Assembly (NCBI GenBank): GCA_902826775.1
Contig: CADEHE010000009.1
Coordinates: 171,726 to 205,772, forward strand
Length of the DNA: 34,047 bases
Direction of reading: 5' to 3'
Source of the DNA: an uncultured Pseudomonadota bacterium
GTDB taxonomy: Bacteria > Pseudomonadota > Gammaproteobacteria > Burkholderiales > JALYOK01
Of this stretch, positions 24,926-34,047 are shown piece by piece; the first letter of the stretch is position 1; every line of letters starts with the position of its first letter. The notes under the pieces were generated by a model. It saw only the letters and a list, made by a program, of their open reading frames with translations, was not told the origin of the DNA and searched no databases. A program made the position numbers and the translations under genes.

Positions 24926-25348
24926 ATGGCACAACTGAAAGGCAGCAAGACTCACGACAACTTGAAAGCCGCATTCGCCGGTGAATCACAAGCAAATCGC
25001 CGTTACTTGTACTTCGCAGCCAAAGCGGACGTGGAAGGCCAAAACGATGTCGCCGCCATTTTCCGTTCGACCGCAGAAGGTGAAACTGGCCATGCGCACG
25101 GTCACCTGGAATACATGGAAGTGGTTGGTGATCCGGCCACGGGGCTGCCTATCGGCGGCACGCGCGAGAATTTAAAGGCATCCATCGCTGGCGAAACGCA
25201 TGAGTACACCGACATGTACCCCGGTATGGCGAAAACCGCGCGCGGCGAGGGTTTTGAAGAGATCGCCGACTGGTTTGAGACGCTGGCGAAAGCTGAGCGC
25301 TCGCACGCCAATCGCTTCCAGAAAGCCTTGGACGCGCTGGCTGACTAA
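24926..25348 (+). CDS. rubrerythrin-type di-iron protein without rubredoxin domain
   Basis: A 140-residue four-helix-bundle di-iron protein that probably reduces peroxide. The iron-binding pattern is visible as [14 protein letters not shown] (helix 1, Glu), [10 protein letters not shown] (Glu-x2-His), [11 protein letters not shown] (Glu-x2-His-like) and [10 protein letters not shown] (Glu-x2-His). The rubredoxin-like CxxC...CxxC domain at the C-terminus of classical rubrerythrin is missing, so an outside electron donor is needed; the Fe-S oxidoreductase encoded next is a candidate. ATG 24926 has GAGGAG eight bases ahead; the frame is open to 24842 but without family similarity. A terminator follows at once, though the genes downstream usually travel with it. 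Confidence 0.92.
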   Translation: MAQLKGSKTHDNLKAAFAGESQANRRYLYFAAKADVEGQNDVAAIFRSTAEGETGHAHGHLEYMEVVGDPATGLPIGGTRENLKASIAGETHEYTDMYPGMAKTARGEGFEEIADWFETLAKAERSHANRFQKALDALAD

Positions 25349-25364
25349 GCCGGTGAAATGTGAG

Positions 25365-25404
25365 GCGTGGAGAGTGAAACGCCGCTCTTCACGCTTTTGT
25401 TTTT
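25365..25404 (+). terminator. rho-independent terminator after the rubrerythrin gene
   Basis: GCGTGGAGAG pairs with CTCTTCACGC (ten pairs, one G-U), loop of ten bases, followed by TTTTGTTTTT. It may let part of transcription continue into the Fe-S protein gene 75 bp downstream. Confidence 0.8.
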
Positions 25405-25479
25405 CCGCCCGCATGTGAAGATCTTGCGAGAGCGCCGCGTCATGGTTTGCAGGTCTTACATTGCACCTTTCACCGCACA

Positions 25480-26805
25480 ATGAGTTCTCGCGAAGGCAGT
25501 CTCGAAGCTCCACAGCGCCATCCGATCGATTGGCGCAATCCGCAGTTTTACGACGAAGAAGCCGCGCTCAAAGAGATGGAGCGCACGTTCGATATTTGCC
25601 ACGGTTGCCGGCGCTGCTTCAATCTCTGCAATGCGTTTCCGTACTTGTTCGACAAGGTGGACGAGAGTCCGACCGCCGAACTCGACGGTGTGCCGAAGAA
25701 GGTGTTTTGGGAGGTCGTCGATCAGTGCTACCTGTGCGACATGTGCTTCATGACCAAGTGTCCATACGTGCCGCCGCACCAATTCAATCTCGACTTTCCG
25801 CACTTGATGCTGCGCGCCAAAGCGATTCAGTTCAAGCAAGGCAAGCCGAAGTTCCGTGACAAACTGCTGACTTCCACCGACGCGCTCGGCAAGCTGGCTT
25901 CCATCCCGGTGGTGGTGCAAATGGTCAACGTCGTCAACAAGACGCCGGCGGCGCGCAAGTTGATGGGTAAAGTGTTGGGCGTGCATCCGGAGCGAAAGCT
26001 GCCGGAGTATACGTCTGCAAAGTTTAGGAATCGGGCACGACCAGACGATACTTTGCCCTGTAAGAATGGAAAGCGCACGCCCGGCAAAGTTGCCATCTTC
26101 TCGACTTGTTACGTGAACTACAACGAACCGGGCATCGGTCACGACTTGCTCGCGATTTTGAAACACAACGAGATTCCTGCCGTGCTGGTGCAGGGCGAAG
26201 CTTGCTGCGGCATGCCTAAGCTCGAGTTGGGCGATCTCGATACCGTGCAGAAACTCAAGGAAAAGAATCTGCCGTCGCTGGTGCAGCTTGCTCGCGACGG
26301 CTATGCGATTCTTACGCCGGTGCCTTCCTGCACGCTGATGTTTAAGCAAGAACTGCCGCTCATGTTTCCCGAAGATGCCGATCTGAAGATGGTGTCAGAG
26401 TCGATGTGGGATCCATTCGAGTACCTGGCGCTGCGTAACGCCGACGGTTTGCTTAAGAAAGACTTCAAGCAATCGCTGGGCAAAGTGTCCTATCACGTGC
26501 CGTGCCATTTGCGCGTGCAAAACATCGGCGCGCGCACACGCGAGTTGCTGCAACTTGTCCCGGATACGAAGGTCAATATGGTCGAGCGCTGCGCTGGCCA
26601 CGACGGCACGTGGGGCGTTAAGAATGAGTACTTCGAGATGTCGATGAAGATCGGCAAGCCAGTGTTCAAGGCGATGGCGCAAAGCGAGCCCGACTATGTT
26701 AGTTCGGATTGTCCGATTGCCGGACGCCATATCCTCCAGGGCATGGGCACGGACACGGCCAAGCAGCATCCGATTTCGCTACTGAGAATTGCGTATGGTC
26801 TTTGA
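25480..26805 (+). CDS. Fe-S oxidoreductase, GlpC/HdrD-like, linked to rubrerythrin
   Basis: A 441-residue protein with two [4Fe-4S] ferredoxin motifs near the N-terminus, CHGCRRCFNLCNAFP and CYLCDMCFMTKCP, and two CCG-type domains in the C-terminal half. The first CCG domain has STCYVNY and EACCGMPKLE; the second has VPCHLRVQ and CAGHDGTWG, where the usual second cysteine of CCG is replaced by alanine, followed by DCPIAGR. CCG domains often bind noncubane clusters or contact quinone or heterodisulfide electron carriers. It most likely passes electrons to or from the rubrerythrin. The start ATG 25480 is chosen over TTG 25447. It is followed by the DUF3501 gene, a trio that I know as recurrent in proteobacteria. 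The partner and overall reaction remain unknown. Confidence 0.88.
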   Translation: MSSREGSLEAPQRHPIDWRNPQFYDEEAALKEMERTFDICHGCRRCFNLCNAFPYLFDKVDESPTAELDGVPKKVFWEVVDQCYLCDMCFMTKCPYVPPHQFNLDFPHLMLRAKAIQFKQGKPKFRDKLLTSTDALGKLASIPVVVQMVNVVNKTPAARKLMGKVLGVHPERKLPEYTSAKFRNRARPDDTLPCKNGKRTPGKVAIFSTCYVNYNEPGIGHDLLAILKHNEIPAVLVQGEACCGMPKLELGDLDTVQKLKEKNLPSLVQLARDGYAILTPVPSCTLMFKQELPLMFPEDADLKMVSESMWDPFEYLALRNADGLLKKDFKQSLGKVSYHVPCHLRVQNIGARTRELLQLVPDTKVNMVERCAGHDGTWGVKNEYFEMSMKIGKPVFKAMAQSEPDYVSSDCPIAGRHILQGMGTDTAKQHPISLLRIAYGL

Positions 26806-26925
26806 GCGAAACGTGAGACTTGAAACGTGAAACAGACCATTGGGCACTGTGGCACCTGACTTTTCATCCTTCACGTTCCTTTTTTCCCGTTTCACCTTTC
26901 CGGTTACACCTTTAACCCGAGCCCT

Positions 26926-27510
26926 ATGCCGCAAATCACCCGCGAAAGCCTAATGACGCTCGAAGCGTATTCGAGAGCGCGCAACGAATTTCGTGCGAAA
27001 GTCATCGCGCACAAAAAGAAACGCACCATTCACTTAGGCGAGCATGTGACGCTGCTGTTCGAAGACGAGTTGACGATGCGATACCAGGTACAAGAGATGC
27101 TGCGAGCAGAGCGCATCTTCGAGGAGACCGGCATCATGGAGGAGTTGGCGGCCTATAACCCGTTGGTGCCGGACGGCACCAACTGGAAGGCGACGATGCT
27201 GATCGAATACGAAGACGTAGCCGAACGCACGCGCGCGTTGGAGCGCTTGAAAGGGGTTGAGGATCGCGTCTGGGTGATGGTTGCCGGCCATACTCGAGTT
27301 TTCGCGATTGCCGACGAAGATGCGGAGCGGGAGAACCAACAAAAGACCGCCGCGGCACACTTTCTGCGTTTCGAGTTGACCCCGCAGATGATTGCTTCGC
27401 TAAAAGCCGATGCCAGTCTGGCGATGGGTGTTGCGCATCCGGCTTATACGGTGGAGGTGGCCGAGATTGATCCCGTGAGCGCGCGTGCGCTTGCTGCCGA
27501 TTTGGCGTAA
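26926..27510 (+). CDS. DUF3501 family protein
   Basis: A 194-residue soluble protein without a signal peptide or cysteine-rich motif. The N-terminal ITRESLMTLEAYSRARNEFRAKVIAHKKKRTIHLGEHVTLLFED, then MRYQVQEMLRAERIFE and ELAAYNPLVPDGTNWKATMLIE, are the conserved parts of DUF3501. No biochemical function is established for the family. Here it follows the Fe-S oxidoreductase gene after 120 bp and belongs to the rubrerythrin group, so a role in peroxide or iron handling is a reasonable guess only. The 120-bp spacer is rich in GTGAAAC/GTTTCAC-type words, which may form a hairpin. Confidence 0.9.
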   Translation: MPQITRESLMTLEAYSRARNEFRAKVIAHKKKRTIHLGEHVTLLFEDELTMRYQVQEMLRAERIFEETGIMEELAAYNPLVPDGTNWKATMLIEYEDVAERTRALERLKGVEDRVWVMVAGHTRVFAIADEDAERENQQKTAAAHFLRFELTPQMIASLKADASLAMGVAHPAYTVEVAEIDPVSARALAADLA

Positions 27511-27652
27511 ACACATGCTTGTAGTTAATTTGGCATCAGAAAGGCATGGAGCTGCCTGCAACGCAGCGACATTGCATCGCTGAAGCCGTTCCCCATTTGC
27601 TCGCGGCCTCTTACAATGGCGTCAGGCTGCGACAACGTTGCAATCTATCGCC

Positions 27653-28864
27653 ATGTTCGAGAAACAAATTGCGGGCCAAATAGAGCGGCGGCTGCGTGAA
27701 AAAGCGCTGCCGATTAGCGTGCGGCTTTGGGACGAGCGAGAGGTCAAGGGAACGCTAGCGCCCAAGGTAACGGTTTCGCTGCGTTCGCCGACGCAGCTCG
27801 GGCTGTTGCTGAACCCGAATCTTTCCAAGATCGCCGAGAGCTACGTCGAGCAACAAATCGATCTCGACGGCCAAGCGCGCGATATTGCCACCCTGTTGGC
27901 GGAATACCTCAGTGGTGGAGAGCCTGCCGCACCCACATTGAGCGAAAAGTTCGGCTGGCGCCGGCACACCAAGCAAAGCGATAAGCAGGCGATCGCGTCT
28001 CACTACGACGTCTCCAACGAGTTCTTCTTCCTCTGGTTGGACAAGCGGCGCGTGTACTCCTGTGCATACTTCCACAAGGAGCACGACACCCTTGAACAAG
28101 CCCAAGAGCAAAAACTCGATCATATCTGCCGCAAGCTGTTACTCAAACCGGGTGAGCGCTTTCTCGATATTGGCTGCGGTTGGGGCGGGCTGGTGATGTG
28201 GGCCGCGGAAAAGTACCAGGTCCAAGCCACCGGCATCACCATCAGCGAGAATCAATATGCGTACGTCACCGAGCAAGTGCGCCAGCGTGGCTTGCAGCAA
28301 TGGGTGCAAGTGCGTCTGATGGATTACCGCGATTTGCCGGAAAGCGAGCCGTTCGACAAGATCGCAAGCGTGGGTATGTTCGAGCATGTGGGCATTGCCA
28401 ACTTGCCGGTGTATTTCCGCAAGATATATAGCTTGCTTAAGCCCGGTGGCTTGGTGATGAACCACGGCATAACCTCGGAAACGTTCGATGATGATGAGAA
28501 TCCGGGCCGTGGCCGGGAGTTTATCGATCGCTATGTTTTCCCCGACGGGGAACTTGCCCACATCTCCAAGGTCATTGAATTGATGTCGCGAGAGAAGTTG
28601 GAAGTGCGCGATATGGAGAGCTTGCGGCCGCACTATGCGAAAACGCTTTGGCACTGGGTCGAGCGATTGGAAGCTAACCAGGGCGTGGCGCGCGACTTGG
28701 TCGGCGAAAAAAAGTACCGTATTTGGCGTGCGTACATGGCCGGATTTGCGGTTGCCTTCGAGCGCGGTTGGGATTGCATTTATCAAATTCTGGCGGGCCG
28801 CCCGCACGAGAACGGCGCTTTGCCGATACCGCTGACGCGCGACTACATGTATCGTTCGCGCTGA
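27653..28864 (+). CDS. cfa: cyclopropane-fatty-acyl-phospholipid synthase family methyltransferase
   Basis: Transfers a methylene group from S-adenosylmethionine to the double bond of unsaturated phospholipid acyl chains. The SAM site is FLDIGCGWGGLVMWAAEKY near residue 165; the lipid-binding part contains IASHYDVSNEFFFLWLD and YSCAYF, both conserved in Cfa, and EHVGIANLPVYF and HWVERLE follow. Length, 403 residues, is normal. The ORF opens at TTG 27638, but ATG 27653 (MFEKQIAGQI) is the better start. Its 5' neighbour is the DUF3501 gene on the same strand after 142 bp. Such enzymes are typical of stationary-phase or stress adaptation. Some members act on other lipid substrates, so cfa is the family call. 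Confidence 0.94.
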   Translation: MFEKQIAGQIERRLREKALPISVRLWDEREVKGTLAPKVTVSLRSPTQLGLLLNPNLSKIAESYVEQQIDLDGQARDIATLLAEYLSGGEPAAPTLSEKFGWRRHTKQSDKQAIASHYDVSNEFFFLWLDKRRVYSCAYFHKEHDTLEQAQEQKLDHICRKLLLKPGERFLDIGCGWGGLVMWAAEKYQVQATGITISENQYAYVTEQVRQRGLQQWVQVRLMDYRDLPESEPFDKIASVGMFEHVGIANLPVYFRKIYSLLKPGGLVMNHGITSETFDDDENPGRGREFIDRYVFPDGELAHISKVIELMSREKLEVRDMESLRPHYAKTLWHWVERLEANQGVARDLVGEKKYRIWRAYMAGFAVAFERGWDCIYQILAGRPHENGALPIPLTRDYMYRSR

Positions 28865-28898
28865 CCGGCGCACTCACTCGCAGAGCAAGGAGATTTTG

Positions 28899-29429
28899 TT
28901 GAAGCCAGTTTACGCACTAGTGATCGCCGCGGCGGTCTGTCTGGCAATGTCGGCGCGGGCGCAACAGCCCGGCAACATTGAGGATCAACGCTTCGACGAA
29001 GAGATGCCCTGGCTGGAAGTGCAGGCCGCGCTGCCGGATTTTCCCCGCGAGGAAGATTTGATCAAACTCAAAGGTAACTTCGGTCCGCGCGAATACTGGG
29101 TTGACGGCAACTCGTTGAAAGTCGATCCCGACGGCGTGGTGCGCTTCACCATGATCATTAACGCCGACGATGTGAAGAACACCATCTACGAAGGGGTGCG
29201 CTGCGAAACCAAGGAGCACAAAGTCTACTCGGTCGGCCGCAACAACGGCACCTGGGGCAGAGTGCAAGCTTCGAAGTGGCAGCGCATCAGCAACCGCGGT
29301 TTCCTCGGTTACCACGACATGCTCTACAAGGATTTCTTCTGCCCCGGCAATCACATTGTTGCCAGCAAAGACGAAGCCCTCGACGCGCTTAAGCGCGGCA
29401 TGCATCCCCGCGCGGAACCGCGGCGTTAG
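28899..29429 (+). CDS. CNP1-like family exported protein
   Basis: A 176-residue exported protein (signal peptide VYALVIAAAVCLAMSARAQ). The body has EEMPWLEVQAALPDFPREEDL, then YWVDGNSLKVDPDGVVRFT and YEGVRCETKEHKVYSVGRNNGTW, and a C-terminal DFFCPGNHIVAS; this is the CNP1-like family common in betaproteobacteria, of unknown function. Two cysteines, in RCETKE and FFCPGN, probably form a disulfide. The start codon is TTG: two adjacent TTGs at 28896 and 28899 are possible; AAGGAG is three bases before the first and six before the second, so I take 28899. The stop TAG lies in the loop of a strong hairpin and in the first unit of a direct repeat. The gene is convergent with proB, as I recall from related genomes. 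Confidence 0.9.
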   Translation: MKPVYALVIAAAVCLAMSARAQQPGNIEDQRFDEEMPWLEVQAALPDFPREEDLIKLKGNFGPREYWVDGNSLKVDPDGVVRFTMIINADDVKNTIYEGVRCETKEHKVYSVGRNNGTWGRVQASKWQRISNRGFLGYHDMLYKDFFCPGNHIVASKDEALDALKRGMHPRAEPRR

Positions 29430-29506
29430 CCGCGGTTCGCGCTTGCTTCAAATTTCCGAACTGCGGCGTTAGCCGCGATGCCGGTGTTTACTTCAAATTT
29501 CCGAAC
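29416..29506. repeat. imperfect direct repeat with hairpin at the end of the CNP1 gene
   Basis: The words CGGCGTTAGCCGCG (29421 and 29464) and CTTCAAATTTCCGAAC (29446 and 29491) each occur twice, 43-45 bp apart, with the unrelated part between them differing. The first unit starts inside the CNP1 coding end. Around the stop codon AACCGCGG-N6-CCGCGGTT forms a stable hairpin, without a T-run. The remaining 29507-29652 stretch has no gene. Confidence 0.55.
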
Positions 29507-29652
29507 CGCGCGCGCGAAGTTGCTCGAATGTCCGTACGGCGCGAGCTCTAGCGGCGGCGTCCACCGCATCTATTGCGCTGTGTACTGCTATCAGTAGCCC
29601 GCCGGAAGTCAGTAGAGAAAAGACTTATAAGCTTATAGAGTTGACTGTATCT

Positions 29653-31968
<2,316 letters not shown>

Positions 31969-31972
<4 letters not shown>

Positions 31973-32055
31973 ATGCGATGGCGCCCCAACGAAGCGGTCA
32001 TCGCTGAGTCGTTATGCGCGATGACTTTGACCATGGTTGCGTCGATGAATTGCAT
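31969..32055 (-). other. leader reading frame 1 upstream of obg (28 codons)
   Basis: ATG 32055 to TGA 31969 codes for 28 residues, starting [17 protein letters not shown] and ending LGRHRI. Its stop overlaps the start of leader frame 2 (ATATGA). No clear ribosome site; the ATG is only a few bases after the rpmA terminator. It may be translated, or may be a by-product of the repeat. Confidence 0.35.
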
Positions 32056-32063
32056 AGGTAGAA

Positions 32064-32094
32064 AAACGAAAGCCCTGTCTTGCGGACAGGGCTT
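32064..32094 (-). terminator. rho-independent terminator between rpmA and obg
   Basis: The stem AGCCCTGTC / GACAGGGCT with a 5-base loop is followed on the minus strand by TTCGTTTTTC. It lies 23 bp after the rpmA stop and just before the leader frames of obg, so it may act as an attenuator that sets the ratio of ribosomal protein to obg-proB transcripts. Confidence 0.8.
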
Positions 32095-32116
32095 CCTGAG
32101 GTGGAAACCTGATCGG

Positions 32117-32374
32117 CTATGCCGGGACGACGCTCACGGTGGTCTTGTTGAGCGGGCCCTTGATATCGAATTTGACGTGCCCGGTCGTGGTTGCGTATAG
32201 GGTGTGGTCCTTGCCGATGCCGACGTTGGGGCCGGGATGATACTTGGTGCCCCGCTGGCGCACGATGATACTGCCGGCATTGATGGCTTCGCCACCATAC
32301 ACCTTCACGCCGAGTCTCTTGGACTGCGACTCGCGGCCGTTGCGCGAACTGCCGCCTGCTTTTTTATGTGCCAT
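32117..32374 (-). CDS. rpmA: 50S ribosomal protein L27
   Basis: 85 residues. [24 protein letters not shown] is the standard L27 N-terminus, whose basic tail reaches the peptidyl-transferase centre; [22 protein letters not shown] and [12 protein letters not shown] follow. AAGGAG lies six bases before ATG 32374. It follows rplU after 24 bp in the usual order and ends before an attenuator-like terminator. Confidence 0.99.
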   Translation of the reverse strand: MAHKKAGGSSRNGRESQSKRLGVKVYGGEAINAGSIIVRQRGTKYHPGPNVGIGKDHTLYATTTGHVKFDIKGPLNKTTVSVVPA

Positions 32375-32398
32375 GGTTTGCTCCTTGTGCTTTGATCG

Positions 32399-32710
32399 CT
32401 AACCTTTGATGGTTTCGATCGCCAATTCCGTGTAATGCTGCCGATGCCCCTGCGACTTCTTGTAGTGCTTACGGCGGCGATGCTTGAAGATATGCACTTT
32501 ATCGGCGCGGCCGTGGCCAAGCACTTTGGCTTCGACGCTGGCGCCAGCAATTAAAGGCTTGCCCACGCGCACAGTAGCGCCGTCGGCCAGCATCAACACG
32601 TCCGATAGGGCCACGCTGGTGCCTACTTCGGCCGTGAGCTTTTCAATCCGGATTTTGTCGCCGGCGGCAACTTTGTACTGCTTGCCGCCCGTTTTTACAA
32701 CCGCGTACAT
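32399..32710 (-). CDS. rplU: 50S ribosomal protein L21
   Basis: 103 residues. [18 protein letters not shown] is the diagnostic N-terminus, and [28 protein letters not shown] is the rRNA-binding C-terminal part. CGGAG lies seven bases before ATG 32710. First gene of the rplU-rpmA unit, driven by the promoter at 32775-32804. Confidence 0.99.
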   Translation of the reverse strand: MYAVVKTGGKQYKVAAGDKIRIEKLTAEVGTSVALSDVLMLADGATVRVGKPLIAGASVEAKVLGHGRADKVHIFKHRRRKHYKKSQGHRQHYTELAIETIKG

Positions 32711-32774
32711 GAGGGACTCCGTTAAAATGCCGGGCTAGGCTCAGCCGGGCTTTGCACAAATTCGGTAACCGCAA

Positions 32775-32804
32775 ATTATACGGGAATCGCGGCAGCGGAG
32801 TCAA
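32775..32804 (-). promoter_or_regulatory. sigma70 promoter of rplU-rpmA
   Basis: On the minus strand TTGACT (32804-32799) and a perfect TATAAT (32780-32775) are 18 bp apart. Transcription would begin near 32768, giving a leader of about 58 bases before rplU. The divergent ispB gene starts about 130 bp on the other side. Confidence 0.8.
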
Positions 32805-32930
32805 AATGCGCTTTTGCGAGGACATCCTCGCGGCGGGCGCGGTTGACAGCGGGATGCACTCATTCCTAACATCGCGCACGGTGCGCTGCGATTTGCCGGC
32901 GCCAATGTGTTTCATTGCAGGGGGCTGCAA

Positions 32931-33899
32931 TTGCTACAAAACGGCATCACGAAGTTGATTGAAACCGATCTGCGGGCGCTGGACAAAGAGATCGACGGCT
33001 GGCTGCACTCCGATATCGCGTTGGTCCGGCAAGTGTCCGAACATATCATTTCGGGCGGCGGGAAGCGGCTGCGCCCGGCGCTGCTGATGCTTTCGGCTGA
33101 GTGTTTTGGCGACAGCGGCGAAGAAAAGGTGCTGCTCGCCGCAGTGATCGAGTTTATTCATACGGCGACTTTGCTGCACGACGACGTTGTGGACGAATCG
33201 CAGTTGCGGCGCGGACGCGCCACCGCTAACGCGACGTTCGGCAACGCTGCCAGCGTATTAGTGGGCGATTTCCTTTACTCGCGCGCGTTCCAGATGATGG
33301 TTCGCGCCGGCAACATGCGCGTTATGCAAGTGCTGGCCGACGCCACCAATGCCATCTCCGAAGGCGAAGTGCTGCAGCTCATGAACTGCCATGACCCGGA
33401 CGTCACGGAAGAGCGCTACCGGCGCGTGGTGCATCTTAAGACGGCCAAGCTGTTCGAGGCGGCAGCACGCATCGGCGCAATCTTAGGCGGTGCGGACGCC
33501 GTGCAAGAAGAAAGTTTGGCCGACTATGGCCGGCATGTCGGCATCGCTTTTCAGCTGATCGACGACGCGCTCGACTACTCGGGCGACAGCGCCGAGATGG
33601 GCAAGAACTTGGGCGATGATCTGGCCGAGGGCAAGCCGACCTTGCCGCTTATACACGCGCTGCGGCAAGCCACCGATGGGCAGCGTGAGCTCTTGCGCCG
33701 CGCCATCGTCGACGGTGCGGACGAGACGCTGGAGGCAATCATCAGTGCCGTGCGCGGCAGCGGGGCGCTCGAGTACACGCGTGCGCAAGCGGTGAAAGAG
33801 GCACATGCCGCGCGCGATGCGATCGCCGCCATCCCACATTCTCACTACCGGCAAGGTTTGATAGAATTCGCGGACTTTGCGGTAGCGCGGTCGTTTTGA
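32931..33899 (+). CDS. ispB: octaprenyl/all-trans-polyprenyl diphosphate synthase
   Basis: Makes the isoprenoid side chain of ubiquinone from farnesyl and isopentenyl diphosphate. Both aspartate-rich motifs are present: LLHDDVVDESQLRRG (DDxxD) and FQLIDDALDYSG, with GGGKRLRPALLML near the N-terminus and the GKNLGDDLAEGKPTLPLIHAL stretch characteristic of long-chain trans-prenyltransferases. The product length (eight units, giving Q-8) is the betaproteobacterial norm, not shown here. The start is TTG 32931, with AGGGGG six bases ahead; the frame is open to GTG 32907. It is divergent from rplU, the standard arrangement. 33900-33993 holds nothing obvious before tRNA-Pro. Confidence 0.95.
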   Translation: MLQNGITKLIETDLRALDKEIDGWLHSDIALVRQVSEHIISGGGKRLRPALLMLSAECFGDSGEEKVLLAAVIEFIHTATLLHDDVVDESQLRRGRATANATFGNAASVLVGDFLYSRAFQMMVRAGNMRVMQVLADATNAISEGEVLQLMNCHDPDVTEERYRRVVHLKTAKLFEAAARIGAILGGADAVQEESLADYGRHVGIAFQLIDDALDYSGDSAEMGKNLGDDLAEGKPTLPLIHALRQATDGQRELLRRAIVDGADETLEAIISAVRGSGALEYTRAQAVKEAHAARDAIAAIPHSHYRQGLIEFADFAVARSF

Positions 33900-33993
33900 A
33901 GCCGATTGGCCGGTGAGGGTCGCGTGACGAAGCGCTCGGCGTTGCTGCAATAGCGTCAAACGAGGCTGATCAAGGCGGTGCGGCTTCGCAATT

Positions 33994-34047
33994 CGGGGTG
34001 TAGCTCAGCCTGGTAGAGTACTGCGTTCGGGACGCAGGTGTCGGAGG
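33994..34047 (+). tRNA. tRNA-Pro (CGG), 5' part
   Basis: Begins CGGGGTGTAGCTCAGCCTGG. The D-arm is intact and the anticodon arm is CTGCG-TTCGGGA-CGCAG, so the anticodon is CGG, as in E. coli proK. The variable loop and the start of the T-arm (GTCGGAGG) reach the window edge; the 3' part lies outside. Confidence 0.95.

Overview
The window looks like a chromosomal piece of a GC-rich betaproteobacterium. The evidence is the order rplU-rpmA-obg-proB next to a CNP1-family gene, rppH, proS and a lytic transglycosylase gene, a block I know from Burkholderiales-type genomes, plus the protein sequences themselves. No rRNA, CRISPR array, prophage or intact transposase was seen. One tRNA gene (tRNA-Pro, CGG) is cut by the right edge.

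Layout. 1-5935: the 5' part of a CHASE2 sensor gene, class I fumarase with a UPF0114/YqhA membrane protein, a TlpA-like thioredoxin, a lytic transglycosylase and proS. 6086-12826: one minus-strand operon with a branched-chain-type ABC importer (substrate-binding protein, livH, livM, livG, livF), a 3-hydroxyisobutyrate-dehydrogenase-like enzyme and an FAD monooxygenase. It looks like uptake plus oxidation of a small, perhaps ring-shaped, acid. A glycerophosphodiesterase gene is divergent to it. 14079-16226: a small transposon-like repeat, an OmpA-type lipoprotein, and a metallo-beta-lactamase-fold gene broken by one stop codon.

16261-24031 is the most distinctive part, a probable nickel-uptake locus: two HupE/UreJ permease genes, a DUF4198 protein, two different TonB-dependent receptors, a small exported protein of unknown function and nikR. 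Two 27-bp palindromes with the same geometry (7-bp arms, 13-bp spacer) lie upstream of the two receptor genes, one of them in the nikR/receptor divergent region. I read them as NikR operators, so nickel would shut off both outer-membrane receptors and nikR itself.

24174-34047 returns to housekeeping genes: rppH, a rubrerythrin / Fe-S oxidoreductase / DUF3501 trio, cyclopropane fatty acid synthase, CNP1 family protein, proB, obg, rpmA, rplU, ispB and tRNA-Pro. The 5' end of obg carries an 83-bp tandem duplication that creates two chained 28-codon reading frames, each overlapping the next start codon. The 6-24 kb accessory genes appear to sit between proS and rppH, which are usually neighbours in this group, so they may be an insertion into a conserved block.
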